From Dactylellina haptotyla (taxonomy: Eukaryota > Ascomycota > Orbiliomycetes > Orbiliales > Orbiliaceae), in assembly GCA_031310005.1 (NCBI GenBank), contig CM062379.1, forward strand, positions 3,596,001 through 3,660,000: DNA of 64,000 nucleotides, in the 5' to 3' direction. A program made the position numbers and the translations under genes. Below, piece by piece: positions 46,780 through 58,713 of this stretch; the stretch's first letter is position 1, and each line of letters opens with the position of its first letter. The notes beneath the pieces were generated by a model, which had not been told where the DNA came from, did not search any database, and worked only from the letters and a program-made list of their open reading frames with translations.

Positions 46780-48740
46780 ATGGGAAAAGGTAAGAACCCC
46801 CCACATCATAGCTTAGTCCCCACACTTACTAACTTGCGTCTCCAGGCACCGATAAACTCTACGTAAGCCCCAATTCGATAAAACGACCTTCCTCCCGTCC
46901 ATATCAGCTAGCTAACGAAAATCCCGTTCGCCGCTCTGGCATACCAGGGAATATAGATCACACAATCCGAATGGTCAAGCACAGACTCCCACGGCGCCTC
47001 CCGCGGCGCCCAATCCGGCGGTAGCAAAGCAGACGCGTCCTTCCGCCGGCTGCCCTTCAACTACTGCGCCCTCTCCCTGCAGCCCTACGAACACCCCGTC
47101 TGCACGCCCGCCGGCACGACCTTCGACCTGCTCAACATCCTGCCATGGCTGAAAAAGCACGGCACGAACCCGGTCGACGGGTCCCCGCTCGACGCCAAGG
47201 ATCTGATCAAGATGAACATGGCGAAAAACACCGACGAAGAATACTGGGACCCCATCTCTTCCAAGATATTCACGAACAACACGCACATAGTGGTCATCAA
47301 ACCTAGCGGGAACGTGTACGCGTTCGAAACGGTGGACAAGTTCAACATCAAAGCCAAGTTCTGGCGGGACCTGCAGACCGACGAGCAGTTTACCAGGAAG
47401 GATGTGATTACGATTCAGGACCCGCAAAATCTCGCCAGCAGGGATATGAGTCTGTTCAAGTATCTGAAAGACGGCACCTCGACGCTGACGGACGAGCAGG
47501 AGGCCGAGCGGGCGAACCCGCTGAATAATATCAATCTGGGGAATATGGGGTCCAACGCGAAGGTTCTAGCCGCGAAAGAGGCTGTCGCGAAGGCGAGGGA
47601 AGCGAGAGCCATTGCTGCTGCTGGTGGGGCGGGCGGTAGCTCGAAAGCTACTACAAAGTCCGCCGGCGGGTCGTCGGCGTCAGCGGGGAAGGCGGCTGCG
47701 TCGGCTTCGAAAGCAGCGGTACCGTATAATGCGGCAAAACATACAACGGGGAAGGCTGCGGCGTCGTTCACATCGACGGGGATGAGCGTGCACACCGGTG
47801 CGGAACGCGCGCTGCTGACGGAGGAGGAGTACATGCTCAAGCCCAAGGTGGTGAAGATTAAAGGCTACGCGAGGATTTCTACAAATTTAGGGAACCTGAA
47901 CGTGGAGCTGCACACGGAATGGGCGCCCAAGGCGGTGTATAATTTCGTGAAATTAGCGGAGAAGGGGTACTATAACGGGACGGTGTTCCACCGGAATATC
48001 AAGAGTTTTATGATTCAGGGTGGGGATCCGACGGGGACGGGGAGAGGCGGGGCGAGTTATTGGGGGAAGAATTTTGACGACGAGCTGCAGGGCCCGCATA
48101 CGCATGATGCGCGCGGGGTGCTGTCGATGGCTAATAAAGGCAAGAATACGAATTCGTCTCAATTGTGAGTTTTTCACCTCTTTTTCACGTTTGCATATAT
48201 ATAAAATCACGAGGCTGATGGGATGTCTACAGTTTTATCATATATCGCCCGCAGGCTCACTTGGACCGGAAGCATACGGTGTTCGGGCAGGTTGTGGGGG
48301 GCACGGATGTGCTGGATCGGATGGAGACGGCGCCGACGGACTCGAGCGACCGGCCGACGCGGGAGATCAAGATTGAGGAGGTGGTGGTGTTTGTGAACCC
48401 GTTCGAGGAGTTCCAGAAGGAGAGGGTGCAGAAGGAGGAGGACGAGAAGACGGCGGAGGAGGTGAAGAAGGCGGGGGGGACGGAGGATGACAAGACGACG
48501 TGGACGGGGAAGAGGTTGCGGACGGCGGGGGAGGGGAAGGGGAAGGGCAGCGGGAGTGGGAGTGGAGGTGGTGGCGTTGGGGTGGGGAAGTATCTGGCGG
48601 CGGCGAGGGCGGCAGCGGTGGAAGAGGAGGACGAGATTGTGGAGGTGGTTGAGGAGGAGGATGAGATGAGCTACTACCAGGAGCCGGTGAAGAAGAAGGC
48701 GAAGAGCAAGGGCGGGTTCGGCAACTTTGACAACTGGTAA
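46780..48740 (+). CDS. cyp8: U-box peptidyl-prolyl isomerase CYP8/PPIL2-like, 580 aa
   Basis: Spliceosome-associated cyclophilin with a U-box. Four exons: 46780-46789 (10 bases), 46846-46862 (17 bases), 46957-48164, 48233-48740. The two micro-exons produce MGKGTDKLY, the conserved N-terminus of the family. The U-box spans residues ~35-110 (FNYCALSLQPYEHPVCTPAG onward). The cyclophilin domain (about 295-455) has FHRNIKSFMIQGGDPTGTG and NSSQFFIIY, the latter rebuilt across the last intron. A Gly/Ser-rich stretch and an acidic tail with KKKAKSKGGFGNFDNW close the protein. An Ala/Ser-rich linker joins the two domains. Confidence 0.95.
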
Positions 48741-49100
48741 CTAACTATAACAACAATAATAATATACTCGATCTGTGCTACATAACATACCTGGTAGACA
48801 CAGCTAGACATACATGTATAAACTAGCGTCGTTGAGTACTTACTGATCGAGCGAGGTTGCAGTTGGATGGGAGGACCTGCTAAGAATAGGTCGGGGGGCA
48901 GGGGTGCTTGCCATGGTGACGCCCTCCTCTGCTGCTGTTCCTGCGCTGGTGCTGGCGAGTGTTTTGCTTGGCGACTCCTTTTCGCTGCCAATTTCCTGTT
49001 TTGTTGCCCTTTTGCCTGCCAACCAGCAAAAGGCGGTGAAAACTCGGATGTGTTGCAGCTGGCTGGCACCTTTCCGCTGCGTTGACGGCATTCCATTCCA

Positions 49101-49123
49101 CTCTGCTCTGCTCTGCTCTGCTC
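49101..49123. repeat. (CTCTG)n microsatellite
   Basis: Four full CTCTG units followed by CTC, in the region between CYP8 and CHS7. Confidence 0.9.
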
Positions 49124-49552
49124 GCCCTCACCTCGTCCCTCTCTCTCAACCTCACCTCATCTGCATGATCTCGTAGATATTCCGTCCTGCAGAGCAGATA
49201 TCACCGTCTTCCGGCCCGCCAGCCTGTCTTCACCGCTCTCTTGACACTTTACTGTCCGACCGCGCCCGCTGTCTGCCGTCCAATTCCCGAGTCTCGGAGG
49301 GGAACACACTCTCCGAACAAAAAGCACCCAACCGGCTGAGAGGGAAATCCCAGCAACTCGCCTCGCCAGGGACATTGAAAGGGGCCCAACTTCCCTCGTC
49401 TCGTTTCCTGTCTTCTCCCTTCCCATCTACACTTCCTTCCTCTCCTTCTCCCTCCAACTTTCTTCTCCTCCCAGGACCGCAGCCTACCTCTCCGACCTAT
49501 TTCCCGACACATTGTAATAGTAGATCTGTGCGAGTACTTCGCCTGGGCCACG

Positions 49553-49568
49553 ACACACACACACACAC
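49553..49568. repeat. (AC)n microsatellite in the CHS7 leader
   Basis: An uninterrupted AC run ends about 13 bases before the CHS7 start codon. Confidence 0.85.
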
Positions 49569-49581
49569 CACTTCATTCGCG

Positions 49582-50615
49582 ATGGGGTTCGGGGACTTTG
49601 ACCAAATATGCACCCAGGTCAGCCTGCCGTTGTGCTCGCTCATCGGCCCCTACGGCCAGAAGAGCACCATCGCCACCATCGGCCTCGAGGCCGAGTGCTA
49701 CTCTAGGTCCATCGAGCTCGCCAACACCATCATCTTCCAGGGCGCCTCCGACTTTATCCACATCGTCTCCCTCATCATGACCGCCATCATGCTGATCCAC
49801 GTCCGCTCCAAGTTCACCGCCGTCGGTAGGAAGGAAATCACAACTTTCTTCTACCTCTTCATGCTCCTCACCGTCATCTCCCTCTGTCTCGACGCCGGTG
49901 TCATCCCCGTCGGTGCCCAGGTCTACCTCTACTTCGTAGCCGCCCAATGCGGTATCATCTCGGCACTCTGCTGGTGCCTGATGATCAACGGCTTCGTCGG
50001 CTTCCAACTCTACGAGGACGGCACCCGCCTGTCCGTCTGGCTGCTCCGACTCTCCTCCCTGCTCATGTTTCTCATCACCGGTGCCGTCGCTCTCGCTACC
50101 TTCAAGTCCTGGGCCGGCCTGAACCCAACAAAGACGATCGGTCTCTTCGTCGTCTTGTACGTTCTCAACGCCTTCTTCATGGTCGTCTACGTCGCCTCGC
50201 AAATCCTGCTCGTCCTCAACACCCTCCAGGACAGATGGCCTCTCGGTGATATCCTCTTCGGCGTCCTCTTCTTCGTCGTCGGCCAGGTCTTGCTCTACGC
50301 CCTCAGCGACAAGATTTGCAACTCTGTCAACCACTACCTCGACGGCCTCTTCTTCGCCACAATCTGCAACCTGTTGGGAGTTATGATGGTTTACAAGGTA
50401 ACTACCTCTTGAAAATTTAACATATTGAGAATATTTTTTTGCTAAACTCTACCTTCTAGTACTGGGACTCTATCACAAAGGAAGACTTGGAATTCTCCGT
50501 TGCCAGCCAGCAATTCGACGTCAAGGAACCGCTCATGGACGAAGCCAAATTCCACAGCACATACGAACCCGACCTCCACCCACCAGGCACACGGTCCAGC
50601 TATCAATACTACTAA
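49582..50615 (+). CDS. chs7: Chitin synthase export chaperone CHS7, 323 aa
   Basis: ER membrane protein required for export of class IV chitin synthase (CHS3 type) from the ER. Exons 49582-50397 and 50460-50615; the intron is 62 bases and phase 0 (VYK then YWDSITKEDLEF). The N-terminal MGFGDFDQICTQVSLPLCSL and the Cys pair are typical. About seven membrane helices are visible between residues ~45 and 275. The cytosolic tail (PPGTRSSYQYY) follows the intron. I chose 49582 rather than the in-frame ATG at 49375 because it gives the conserved MGFGDF start. Confidence 0.95.
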
Positions 50616-51690
50616 ATATGACACCTCCCCGACGTCTGTTTGGTACTTTCCCGCTTTTTCTCTCCTTTGCAGCTTGTAACGATTATAATGATACGATGAG
50701 TCCTTTGTTTGGTAAAAGAGATGGGTCTGAATAGAGATGGAGTAAAAATTTGTACATCTATTTCTTCTTTTTATTATTGGTCTCTTTTCCATATTCGAGA
50801 AGAGGGGGCTTTGTCTAGTTGGGGGGAATGAAGGAGGCATACACATATTGGCACATTTCAAGAATCATCATGCGCCTGATACCCGGAGAGTATTCACGCA
50901 TGAACAAAGCGTTCGCCCGCTGCCCGCCTTCTTTATTTTTTGGATCTTCTTCTTCTCCTTCTTGGGATTCCTGTAGGGTTAATTGTTTCTTTGTCTATTT
51001 TTTTTTCCTTCTGGGCTGGCCGGCATTGGAGTTCTTGCTTTTTCACAAATACGCATCATCGTCCTTCTCATACCAACATCATCATGTCCTTTTTTTCACT
51101 CCTATTTTATTCTCTGCATCTGCATGGCTACAGTCCTCAAAGTTAATGTCTGTGACTCTTTTTTTTTAATACCTTGGATACACTTTTTATTTTATCACAT
51201 TTTTATATTCTGAAAATTTTTCACTTTCCGAGGACATGCATGTAGATAGAATATATTCCAATCAAATTCTGGTAGAAACATGATATTCGAAACCATCTCG
51301 CTCTGAAACCCGCCCAGGTGCCCGTTTAGTGCCAAACTGCCAAACCAACTGAAGAACGGACCTCCAGCCTCGATTATCCCACCGGGGCGGCGGAGTAGCT
51401 CGCTGGCAGGTGGCTTCTGGAAGCCGTGCACAATTGACACAGTTGACGTTGGTGCGGCTGTGATAACACTTAACCGTTTCTCGGGCTGCAATCAGCGGAG
51501 GCATTTTCGCACGTTGGATCAATGCCATTAAATTGGCCGTCAAATTAAATGCTTCCAGACCAGCGCGCCCGCGTGGCGCGGGAATAAGTTTGCTGGGCTG
51601 TTTGAATGACACAAGCGAGAACGCCAAATCAAACCTCCCCAACGACACATCTTCAACTTTTTTATATTCGTTCGTTCCACCTCCACGACA
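50616..51690. other. Intergenic region between CHS7 and MFAP1
   Basis: About 1.1 kb. T-rich near 51000-51180. A minus-strand open frame (51262-51648) shows no motif and I do not call it. Confidence 0.45.
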
Positions 51691-53256
51691 ATGCCACCCA
51701 AGCGCATGACCGCGAATCCGGTCCGGCCGGCGCGTTACCGTGCTGGCAAGCCCCTTCCTGGAGATCGAGCGGACTCCTCAGGTGACGATGATGATGAGGA
51801 AGAAGACGATGAGCAGGAGGAAGTCGAAGAAACGCCAGTGCAGCGGACCGTAGCTCAGGGAGCTGGTCGAATCATCTCCACAGGTCTCCAGAAGGTCGAT
51901 TTAAACCAACGGTTCCAAAAGACCAGCGATGACGAACGTACCTCCGACGAGGAAGAAGACGAGGAGGAGGAGTCAGAAGCAGAGCAAGCCGAACAAGCAC
52001 CCTCCCGTCCCGCTCCCTCGGGCGACTACGAATCCGAAGACTCGGACGACTCCTCGGACGACGACTCCGACTCGGAAGCAGAAGCCGCCCCGCGAAGAAA
52101 ACTGATCCGCCCAACCTTCATCCCCAAATCCAAACGAAACGTCCCCACATCCACAACCGCAGACCCGACCTCCGCCTCCGCCATCGCCGCCCGCAAAGCG
52201 GAAGCACACAATCTCGTCGAATCCGCCATCCGGCGCGAAGCCGTCGAGAAGAACGCCCGGTCCCAAAAACTCGACAAAGACACAACGTACACCGAACCCC
52301 CCGACGACACCGACGACACCGACCCAGCCGCCGAACGGGCGGCCTGGAAGCTCCGTGAACTGCTACGCATCAAGCGCGCGCGCGACGCGATCGAACAGAT
52401 GGAACGGGAGCGCGAGGAAATCGAAGCCCGGCGGGCGATGGACGCCGACGACCGTTTAAAGCAAGACATGGAGTACGTTGCCAAACAGCGGGCGGAAGCC
52501 CAGGAACAAAAGGGGAAAATGGGGTACATGCAGAAATTCTACCACAAGGGAGCGTTCTACCAGGACGAGGAGAGCGAGGTTATGAAGAGGAATTATGCGA
52601 CGGCTAAAGTCGAGGATGACGTGAGCAATCGCGAGTTATTGCCCAAGGCGCTGCAGATTCGGAGTATGGACCAGCTCGGGAAGCGGGGTAGGTCGAAATG
52701 GACGCATTTGGCCGCGGAGGATACCACGAATTTGGGCAGGGATGAAGGGTACGGCTTCGGTGCGGCGGCTATGAAGAAGAAGGGGAAGTTCGAGGACCTG
52801 AAGGGGGTGAGGGATGAGAGGTACATGTCGGATCGGATGAGGGAGCGAAAGGGGATGGAGAGGGGAGATGGAGGTGGGGGTGGTAGGGATGAGAGGGATG
52901 AGAGAGAAGGGGGTGATAGGAGGCGGAGGGATGATAGGAGGGATGATAGGAGAGACGATAGAAGAGACGATAGGAGGGGTGATGGGGATAGTTATCGTCC
53001 TAGTGGAGATAGAAGGGATAGAGATGGTGATGATGGCTACAGGAAGCGGAGGAGTAGATCGAGGAGTCCGAGAAGGGAGAGGGATTATGATTCCAGACGG
53101 GACGGGAGGAGATCGGATCACGATAGGGAAGACCGGCGGCGGGATGATGATAGAGGCGGGTCGTCTGGGTATAAATCCCGTTGGGACCAGGGAGACCGTA
53201 AACGGGGCGGTGACAAAACCCATCCGGACGAGAAGCGGCGCAAGATTGATGCTTGA
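51691..53256 (+). CDS. Spliceosome-associated protein MFAP1-like, 521 aa
   Basis: Single exon. MFAP1 is a component of the pre-catalytic spliceosome. The N-terminal third is acidic, with long Asp/Glu/Ser runs. The central MFAP1 domain (about 190-370) includes LRIKRARDAIEQMEREREEI and MGYMQKFYHKGAFYQDEE, the latter strongly conserved in the family. The C-terminus (about 380-521) is Arg/Asp-rich, with RRDDRRDDRRDD-type tandem repeats and RSRSRSPRR, a feature of splicing proteins but longer here than in a typical MFAP1 core. The start is supported by the CCACGACAATG context. Confidence 0.88.
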   Translation: MPPKRMTANPVRPARYRAGKPLPGDRADSSGDDDDEEEDDEQEEVEETPVQRTVAQGAGRIISTGLQKVDLNQRFQKTSDDERTSDEEEDEEEESEAEQAEQAPSRPAPSGDYESEDSDDSSDDDSDSEAEAAPRRKLIRPTFIPKSKRNVPTSTTADPTSASAIAARKAEAHNLVESAIRREAVEKNARSQKLDKDTTYTEPPDDTDDTDPAAERAAWKLRELLRIKRARDAIEQMEREREEIEARRAMDADDRLKQDMEYVAKQRAEAQEQKGKMGYMQKFYHKGAFYQDEESEVMKRNYATAKVEDDVSNRELLPKALQIRSMDQLGKRGRSKWTHLAAEDTTNLGRDEGYGFGAAAMKKKGKFEDLKGVRDERYMSDRMRERKGMERGDGGGGGRDERDEREGGDRRRRDDRRDDRRDDRRDDRRGDGDSYRPSGDRRDRDGDDGYRKRRSRSRSPRRERDYDSRRDGRRSDHDREDRRRDDDRGGSSGYKSRWDQGDRKRGGDKTHPDEKRRKIDA

Positions 53257-53547
53257 CGAATCCACTCAATCATCGTTATTGTCTTTTTTTTTTTCATCTT
53301 TTGCATTTATTATGATACCACGAATTGTATACTAAACTAACCAACCACCAAGACATGAGGTCCGTCTCCGATATAATATTAGATATACCATCATCATATA
53401 AATTTGGTATTCTCCGCCACCAATAGAATAATAAAAACTCCAATAACGCCCCGCAAATGCACAAAGAAGAAAGATATCGCTAAGCCCGATTTACTCGTGA
53501 CAATCATTGGAGTCTCGTATTTGAAATACGAAAAAGGCCTCTTTTCT

Positions 53548-54335
53548 TTACGACCCACCGATCCTCAATGCCTCACGCTCCAACACCTCTGGCTCGAATT
53601 TTATCAAAAACACCGTCCGGCCAGGCCACATGTCGTTCGGCGCCGTGTGAGCCGTCACTTTCGCGGGGAAACAATGCCCGTCCAGCACGGCCTCGATGAT
53701 GCCCGCGATGAACGCGCCGCAGTTCAGCTGGCTCATCTCCTTTGGCACGCTGATGTAGGTGTTCACGGCCGGGTCGTTGTCGGAGATCATATACTCGTCT
53801 TCGTTTTCGCGGACTTTTTCTAGGGTGTCTGCTTGTTTTTGGAAGATGGCACGGTAGAGCTGGTGGGAGATGAATTGCAGGATGCCGAGGATGCGAGTTT
53901 CGCGTTTGGCGGTGCGGCCGTCCCGCCAGAGGATTAATTCGAGGAAACGCTGGCCAACAGCATAGCCGTGTAGGTTTAGTCTGGGGGGTGATAAGTAAGC
54001 ATGTTGTTACTACGAGAGGGGCGGGGTGGGGGGGGGCTGATGGTAATAATAATGCTAGGATCTGTTTGGGAAGAGGGGGCGTACTTCTTCTCGAGATCCT
54101 GGACACCGTAGACTTTCTTCTGGGCGTACTGGACCATCTCGCCAAAGAGGAATGCGAACGCAGACTTGGAGATCTCGGATGTCTTTGTGCGGTTCAAGTG
54201 CCGGTCGTAGATTGATTTCCGGGTCAGCGAGTACCGGATGTTAGTGGAGGCGGTGAGGTTGGCATATTTCGGGGTTGGCGAAGTGGCTGTAGAAGCGTTC
54301 GACGCCGGCCGGAAGGGCGATGAATCTCTATTCAT
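53548..54335 (-). CDS. trs31: TRAPP complex subunit TRS31/TRAPPC5, 227 aa
   Basis: Core subunit of the TRAPP tethering complex (Rab exchange on the Golgi). Exons 54085-54335 and 53548-53980; the 104-base intron interrupts the second Lys of LEKKLNLHGYAVGQR. The Bet3-like fold is marked by SEISKSAFAFLFGEMVQYAQ, GYAVGQRFLELILWRD, and the C-terminal CGAFIAGIIEAVLDG, where Cys lies near the acyl-binding position. The Ser/Asn/Thr-rich N-terminus is unstructured. It is preceded by no obvious signal. Length is normal for a fungal TRS31. Confidence 0.94.
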
Positions 54336-54843
54336 TGCAGCGACTGAGGGGGCAAAGTTGCAGATGGAGGCGCGATGTAGATGTGAATGTAAATGCGGTG
54401 GTGGTGAGGTTGTCTCGATATCTGAAAATGGGAGCTTGGAAGGAAGCTTGGTTGGAGCTTGTGGGCAAAGGTGTCACAAATGAGGTTGTGGCTCGCTAAC
54501 CGAAGCGCACTTCCAACCCAACCGCAGGCCTCGCTCTTAACCTGCGTATGATATTGATACTCGGGAAAGTATATTGAAATGCTGTTTGGACTTGCTGGAA
54601 ACAAAATGTAGTAATCACAATTGTATATACAACAAAAAAACGCTGCCATAGACCTTCTACACCATCGACTTCCAAGTGACGGTTATTGGCCCGTCCCCTT
54701 GAGGCCCTTCGACGTTTTATAAACCTAATCAATCAATGTACATGGCCTAATATAGCCGGACATGTTCCGTATCCATCAATGGTCCTTCTACTTATTAAAA
54801 ACATATCAAAATTCCGCTCTATCAACAATCATCCCTCTCTCTC

Positions 54844-55192
54844 TCACGAATTCCCTGACAACGCCCTCTCCGTCTCGTCTCTTCGCGCCCTCTTCTCCAG
54901 TAGCGACTGCTTCTTCTGTTCCAAGATACCCATGTATCTCTCCTCCATTCCATCAAGGTATAGTCCCGCACCGATGGCAACGGACATGTACAGCGGGTAG
55001 GCGACGGCCTCCGAGGGGAAGTAGTGCGGGCGCTTCTGGATGCCCAGCTGGACGAAGCGGGTGGCGGCTCCTGGAGGACAGGTGTACAGTTAGCATAAAT
55101 GCCACTCGATAACCGAATAAAGCATCTCAATGGGTGGCTCTCGGCTCGGGTCATGCCATACCGAAGAAGCCGTAGAAGAGGAGTGAGCTCAT
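54844..55192 (-). CDS. Small two-helix membrane protein, NDUFC2-like, 85 aa
   Basis: Assembled from exons 55162-55192 and 54844-55070; the 91-base intron rebuilds Gly in GFFGAATRF. The N-terminal 10 residues and LGIQKRPHYF match the pattern of NDUFC2/B14.5b, a complex I accessory subunit with two membrane helices, compared with animal LLYIGFLG...RRRP. The second helix is YPLYMSVAIGAGLYL, followed by a charged tail with a coiled-coil look (LEQKKQSLLEKRARRDE). The identity is inference from order and spacing; the small size and lack of a catalytic motif allow other mitochondrial membrane proteins. A full-length search is needed. Confidence 0.55.
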
Positions 55193-56372
55193 TGTTATGA
55201 GGTACGGAGACTCGCGAGCGGTGAGTATGGAGGAGTATTGCCGACCAGTGGGCCCTAAATTCGCTAGGAGAATTGCAGCGCCGGGTGTCGATGCCGATGC
55301 CGTGAACGGGTCGAAGGGGTCTGGAATGACGGGAACAGGTGAGGCGGGTGTGTATGTCCACAAAGTTGGTTGGTTTAATGCTCGGAGGTTGCAACTGAGT
55401 TTCCAGCCAAGCCTTTCGGACCGGATGTGTTGCGCGACGACGAAATCGGCTGCTGGCAACACATTTGCTCCTCAAAAAACCACGCTGCGGCATACTTTGG
55501 TTTCATTGCACACCAGAAATGCTCATGTGATATATTGGCTGGCTGGTATGTGCGCGCATACATGTGTACATAATAGAGAGATTTCTGCAACAAGAGAGAT
55601 ATACTAAGGCGGCTTCAATGTCTCCGAGATCTACTGAAGAGAAGAGGGTGGGATAGCTGCCGTTGCCGCGGTATCTTCTAGGGCTGTGATATTTCTCTAT
55701 TTCTGATCCACATTTATGAGTTTAGTGCGAGCCTCCAGACCGGCAGTCTGTCTTTCTGTAAGACCAACACTGCAGCAAGCCCCTACTCCGGCGAAGACTC
55801 TATAGATATGCCACACTCGTACAATACAGCGTATTATATCCCGATCTATATATACACATGTTTGATAAGTTACACCAAGATGAATAGTTCAAAGTAGCTA
55901 CCCGGTTATGTGGTAGCACTGTAGCTGATATCGATATGTATGTCAGTTAAAATTTGAGATTACAACGGCTCAAAAGTACCATCTATATTGCAAAATCTTT
56001 CTAGTCGTAATCGAAGTCTAGGAAGTATTGGAACGGGAATACTCGATACTGATTTCTATCATTTTGTGTAACTGTTATACCTGTGTGTTCCTTCCTCATA
56101 AGTTGGACCATGAGGAGCGACCTACGCCCACCCGCTATCGTGCGATAGGAAGGCCTGAGCAGCGAAATGCAACACATTCATTGCTGGATCGTTTGGGTCC
56201 AAGACAATTGTCGACGGGTGGTGCTACCATGATTTTTATACTTGACCGAATAAGCCAAGGTATCGCGTAAATAAAATAACATAATATATTGGAAAGATAA
56301 TCCCCATGAGAGAATCTTAGGCCCTCTTTCACACAGCATCGACGGTTACGAACGATAGCAATCGATTCCATC
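55193..56372. other. Intergenic region
   Basis: About 1.2 kb, divergent between the small membrane protein and the GT90 gene. Open frames here are short and unsupported. I see no gene. Confidence 0.45.
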
Positions 56373-58432
56373 ATGGCCGCCACCTTCTCAGCCAGACCGC
56401 AACCTCTGTTCATCTTGTTAGCAGCCATTGGCTCTTTCGCTTTTCTTCTCAGTATCCTTCATATAAGCAAGTTCGATGTCACGTCCAATGAATTCAGGTT
56501 TGGCAGAAAGGTAAGAAATCATCACCGCTTTTATTGTAAGCTATAAGAGCTATGAGCATTAACAATCGTTAAAGCCTACCTTGGTCGACAATCACCCAGT
56601 TGCCGGCCTCATGAAGATGCAGTTCCACAAGTACGAACGATACAGGAGCTCGCAATCGACCACGTTCCAGCAAGTTGTGCAAAAATATCGAGCAAAATAC
56701 GGAAGACAGCCGCCTCCCAAATTCGATGAATGGTTCAAGTTTGCGAAACGACGCGATTGCGCCAACTTCGACGACTTCGACCGTATTATGGACGATTTGC
56801 GCCCATTCTGGGGTGTTGAGCCCGCCGTTATCAGAGCTCAGATCAAGGCATTGGATAGCGATGAGAGTAAGGTTGCTATTTTGAAGGTAGGTTCTCACAC
56901 ACCCTGGTATGTTGGAATCGACCTTCCAACTTATTTGCCGCATTCCATAATAAAATAGATACGAGATCGTAAAATCCTACCTCCTCCAAGTCCTAGACCG
57001 GAAATTTGGACGTGGCGAGCAGACGTATTCACAAATATACTGGAAGTGATCGCAGATTACTTACCAGATCTTGACATCGCTATGAACTCACTCGATGAGC
57101 CGCGCGTAGTCGTTCCTTGGGAGGATATCCAAGCAAACCTTGCAATCGAAGCGAAGAATCGGTCTTTAATTCCTGGGACTGTGAACGGTTTCTCTAGAAT
57201 AGATTGGGATGGAGGTATATTGTTCTCCTTTGGTACACAGGAATAGCGGTATCTAACTTCATATAGAGGCAAAGCCAAACATCGATCTCGGTTTTTTCGG
57301 ATACGCAGGGAAATCTTTCATGGACCTCGCTTCGAAATCTTGCCCTCCAGACTCATACGCTCGTCATCCGGAATTCGATATTAAACAGGTTGAAAGAAGA
57401 TTCAAAGAACCAACTGGTGGATTCATTCGCAACTACAACCTCACAACCGATCTTTGCACCATGGGCCCGATAATTTCACACCTCCACGGATTCCTATTTA
57501 GCTCCTCAGCCTTGGTGGTGACGCAAAATTTAGTCCCGATATTCGGAGAGTGCAAAGTCAACGTTAACAATGACATTCTGTTCCCGGCAAACAAATACTA
57601 CGACATAGGAGATGCTGCGTTTGCGTATGATGACGTTAATGACGTCCCCTGGAGTCAGAAAGAAGACATAGCGTTTTGGCGTGGTGTGACCTCTGATGGA
57701 GCACAAAACAACGAGACGTGGCATAATCTCGGCCGACATCGATTCGTTGCTATCACTAATGCGACTCTGCTTGAAGACGCACCAGCTACTATCATGAAGG
57801 CTTTGGATCCAGTAAACAAGACGAGAAATTACGAATCGGCTACCTTTCACCCGGCATCTTTTGCACAAAATAAGACGGATACGGCTTTCAATAAGATTGT
57901 TTGGTGTGTCCCTGATTGCAGCTACATTCTTGACATGATCAATGTAAAGCCAGGTATCAATTTCAAGGATATTTTCAAATACAAATACCTCCCGGATCTC
58001 GATGGTCATTCTTTCAGTGGCCGCTGGCCTGCTTTCCTGAAAAGTAGGTCCTTAGGGCTTAAAGCTACTATATTCAAGGAGTGGCACGACCAGAGGTTAT
58101 TTGAGTGGGTGCACTTTGTGCCAATGGATTACAGATTCAATGATTTGTACGCAATTTTGACCTATTTCATGGGGTTCAAAGGGAGTGGGGAAGGAGGTAG
58201 GGATATTTATGTGCCACAGCATGATCTAGAGGCGGAGGAAATTGCAAAGAGAGGTAGAGAGTGGGCGGAGAAGGTGTTGAGAAAGGAAGACATCGAGATT
58301 TATATGTTGCGGTTGATGCTTGAATATGCTAGGGTTTTGGATGATAAGAGGGAGAATATTGGATATAGTGGCGACGGAAGCGAGGTTGACGCTGAAGTGA
58401 GTGCTTGGGCTAAGAGAGGGGGGCCATACTGA
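56373..58432 (+). CDS. GT90/CAP10-like glycosyltransferase, 623 aa
   Basis: Four exons: 56373-56510, 56575-56886, 56959-57214, 57267-58432. A type II anchor helix (PLFILLAAIGSFAFLLSILH, about 11-30) precedes a stem. Segments KYGRQPPPKFDEWFKFAKRR and FWGVEPAVIRAQI are typical of the CAP10/GT90 N-terminus. The catalytic region carries WRGVTSDGAQ and NLGRHRF, and a C-terminal SGRWPAFLKSRSLGLKATIF plus HFVPMDYRFNDLY, all consistent with the family. Relatives transfer xylose (capsule CAP10) or O-glucose; the donor cannot be read here. Introns are 52-72 bases. Confidence 0.9.
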
Positions 58433-58713
58433 TATTTCCTGTTATTGGGGTTTTAGGAGCTTTGCATTCAATTTCTTGCATTCATTGGCGTTCTACAGAA
58501 AAGTCACTTAACGATGCATAGCCCTCGTATTACTTTTGTTACTGTAGCTTTTGGTTGACAAAATTGATATATCTCTTTAATGGTACTTTTGTATAATACG
58601 AGGATATGGAATATATATTTACAGTAAGAGGTCGTAGACGTAAATAAGTAGGTAACTCCGAAACTCCTTCCCAAAACCGGAACGCCATTCAAACTTGTGA
58701 GGTCGCCTTTCAG

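Larger units (their letters stand above)
48741..49581. other. CHS7 upstream region and leader
   Basis: Pyrimidine-rich and gene-free. It contains the pentanucleotide repeat and the AC repeat listed separately. The region upstream of the CHS7 ATG is consistent with a long 5' leader. Confidence 0.5.

Noticed and set aside
46975-47427. 150-aa open frame on the minus strand inside CYP8
   Set aside because: It lies antisense to the U-box coding sequence and has no motif.
49573-50334. 253-aa Asp/Glu/Gly-rich open frame on the minus strand
   Set aside because: It mirrors the codons of CHS7 on the other strand. The composition is an echo of codon bias, with no domain.
52636-53265. 209-aa Ile/Pro/Ser-rich open frame on the minus strand
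   Set aside because: It is the shadow of the Arg/Asp repeats of MFAP1.
55197-55607. 136-aa plus-strand open frame
   Set aside because: It begins opposite the start of the small NDUFC2-like gene and has no family features or supporting splice sites.
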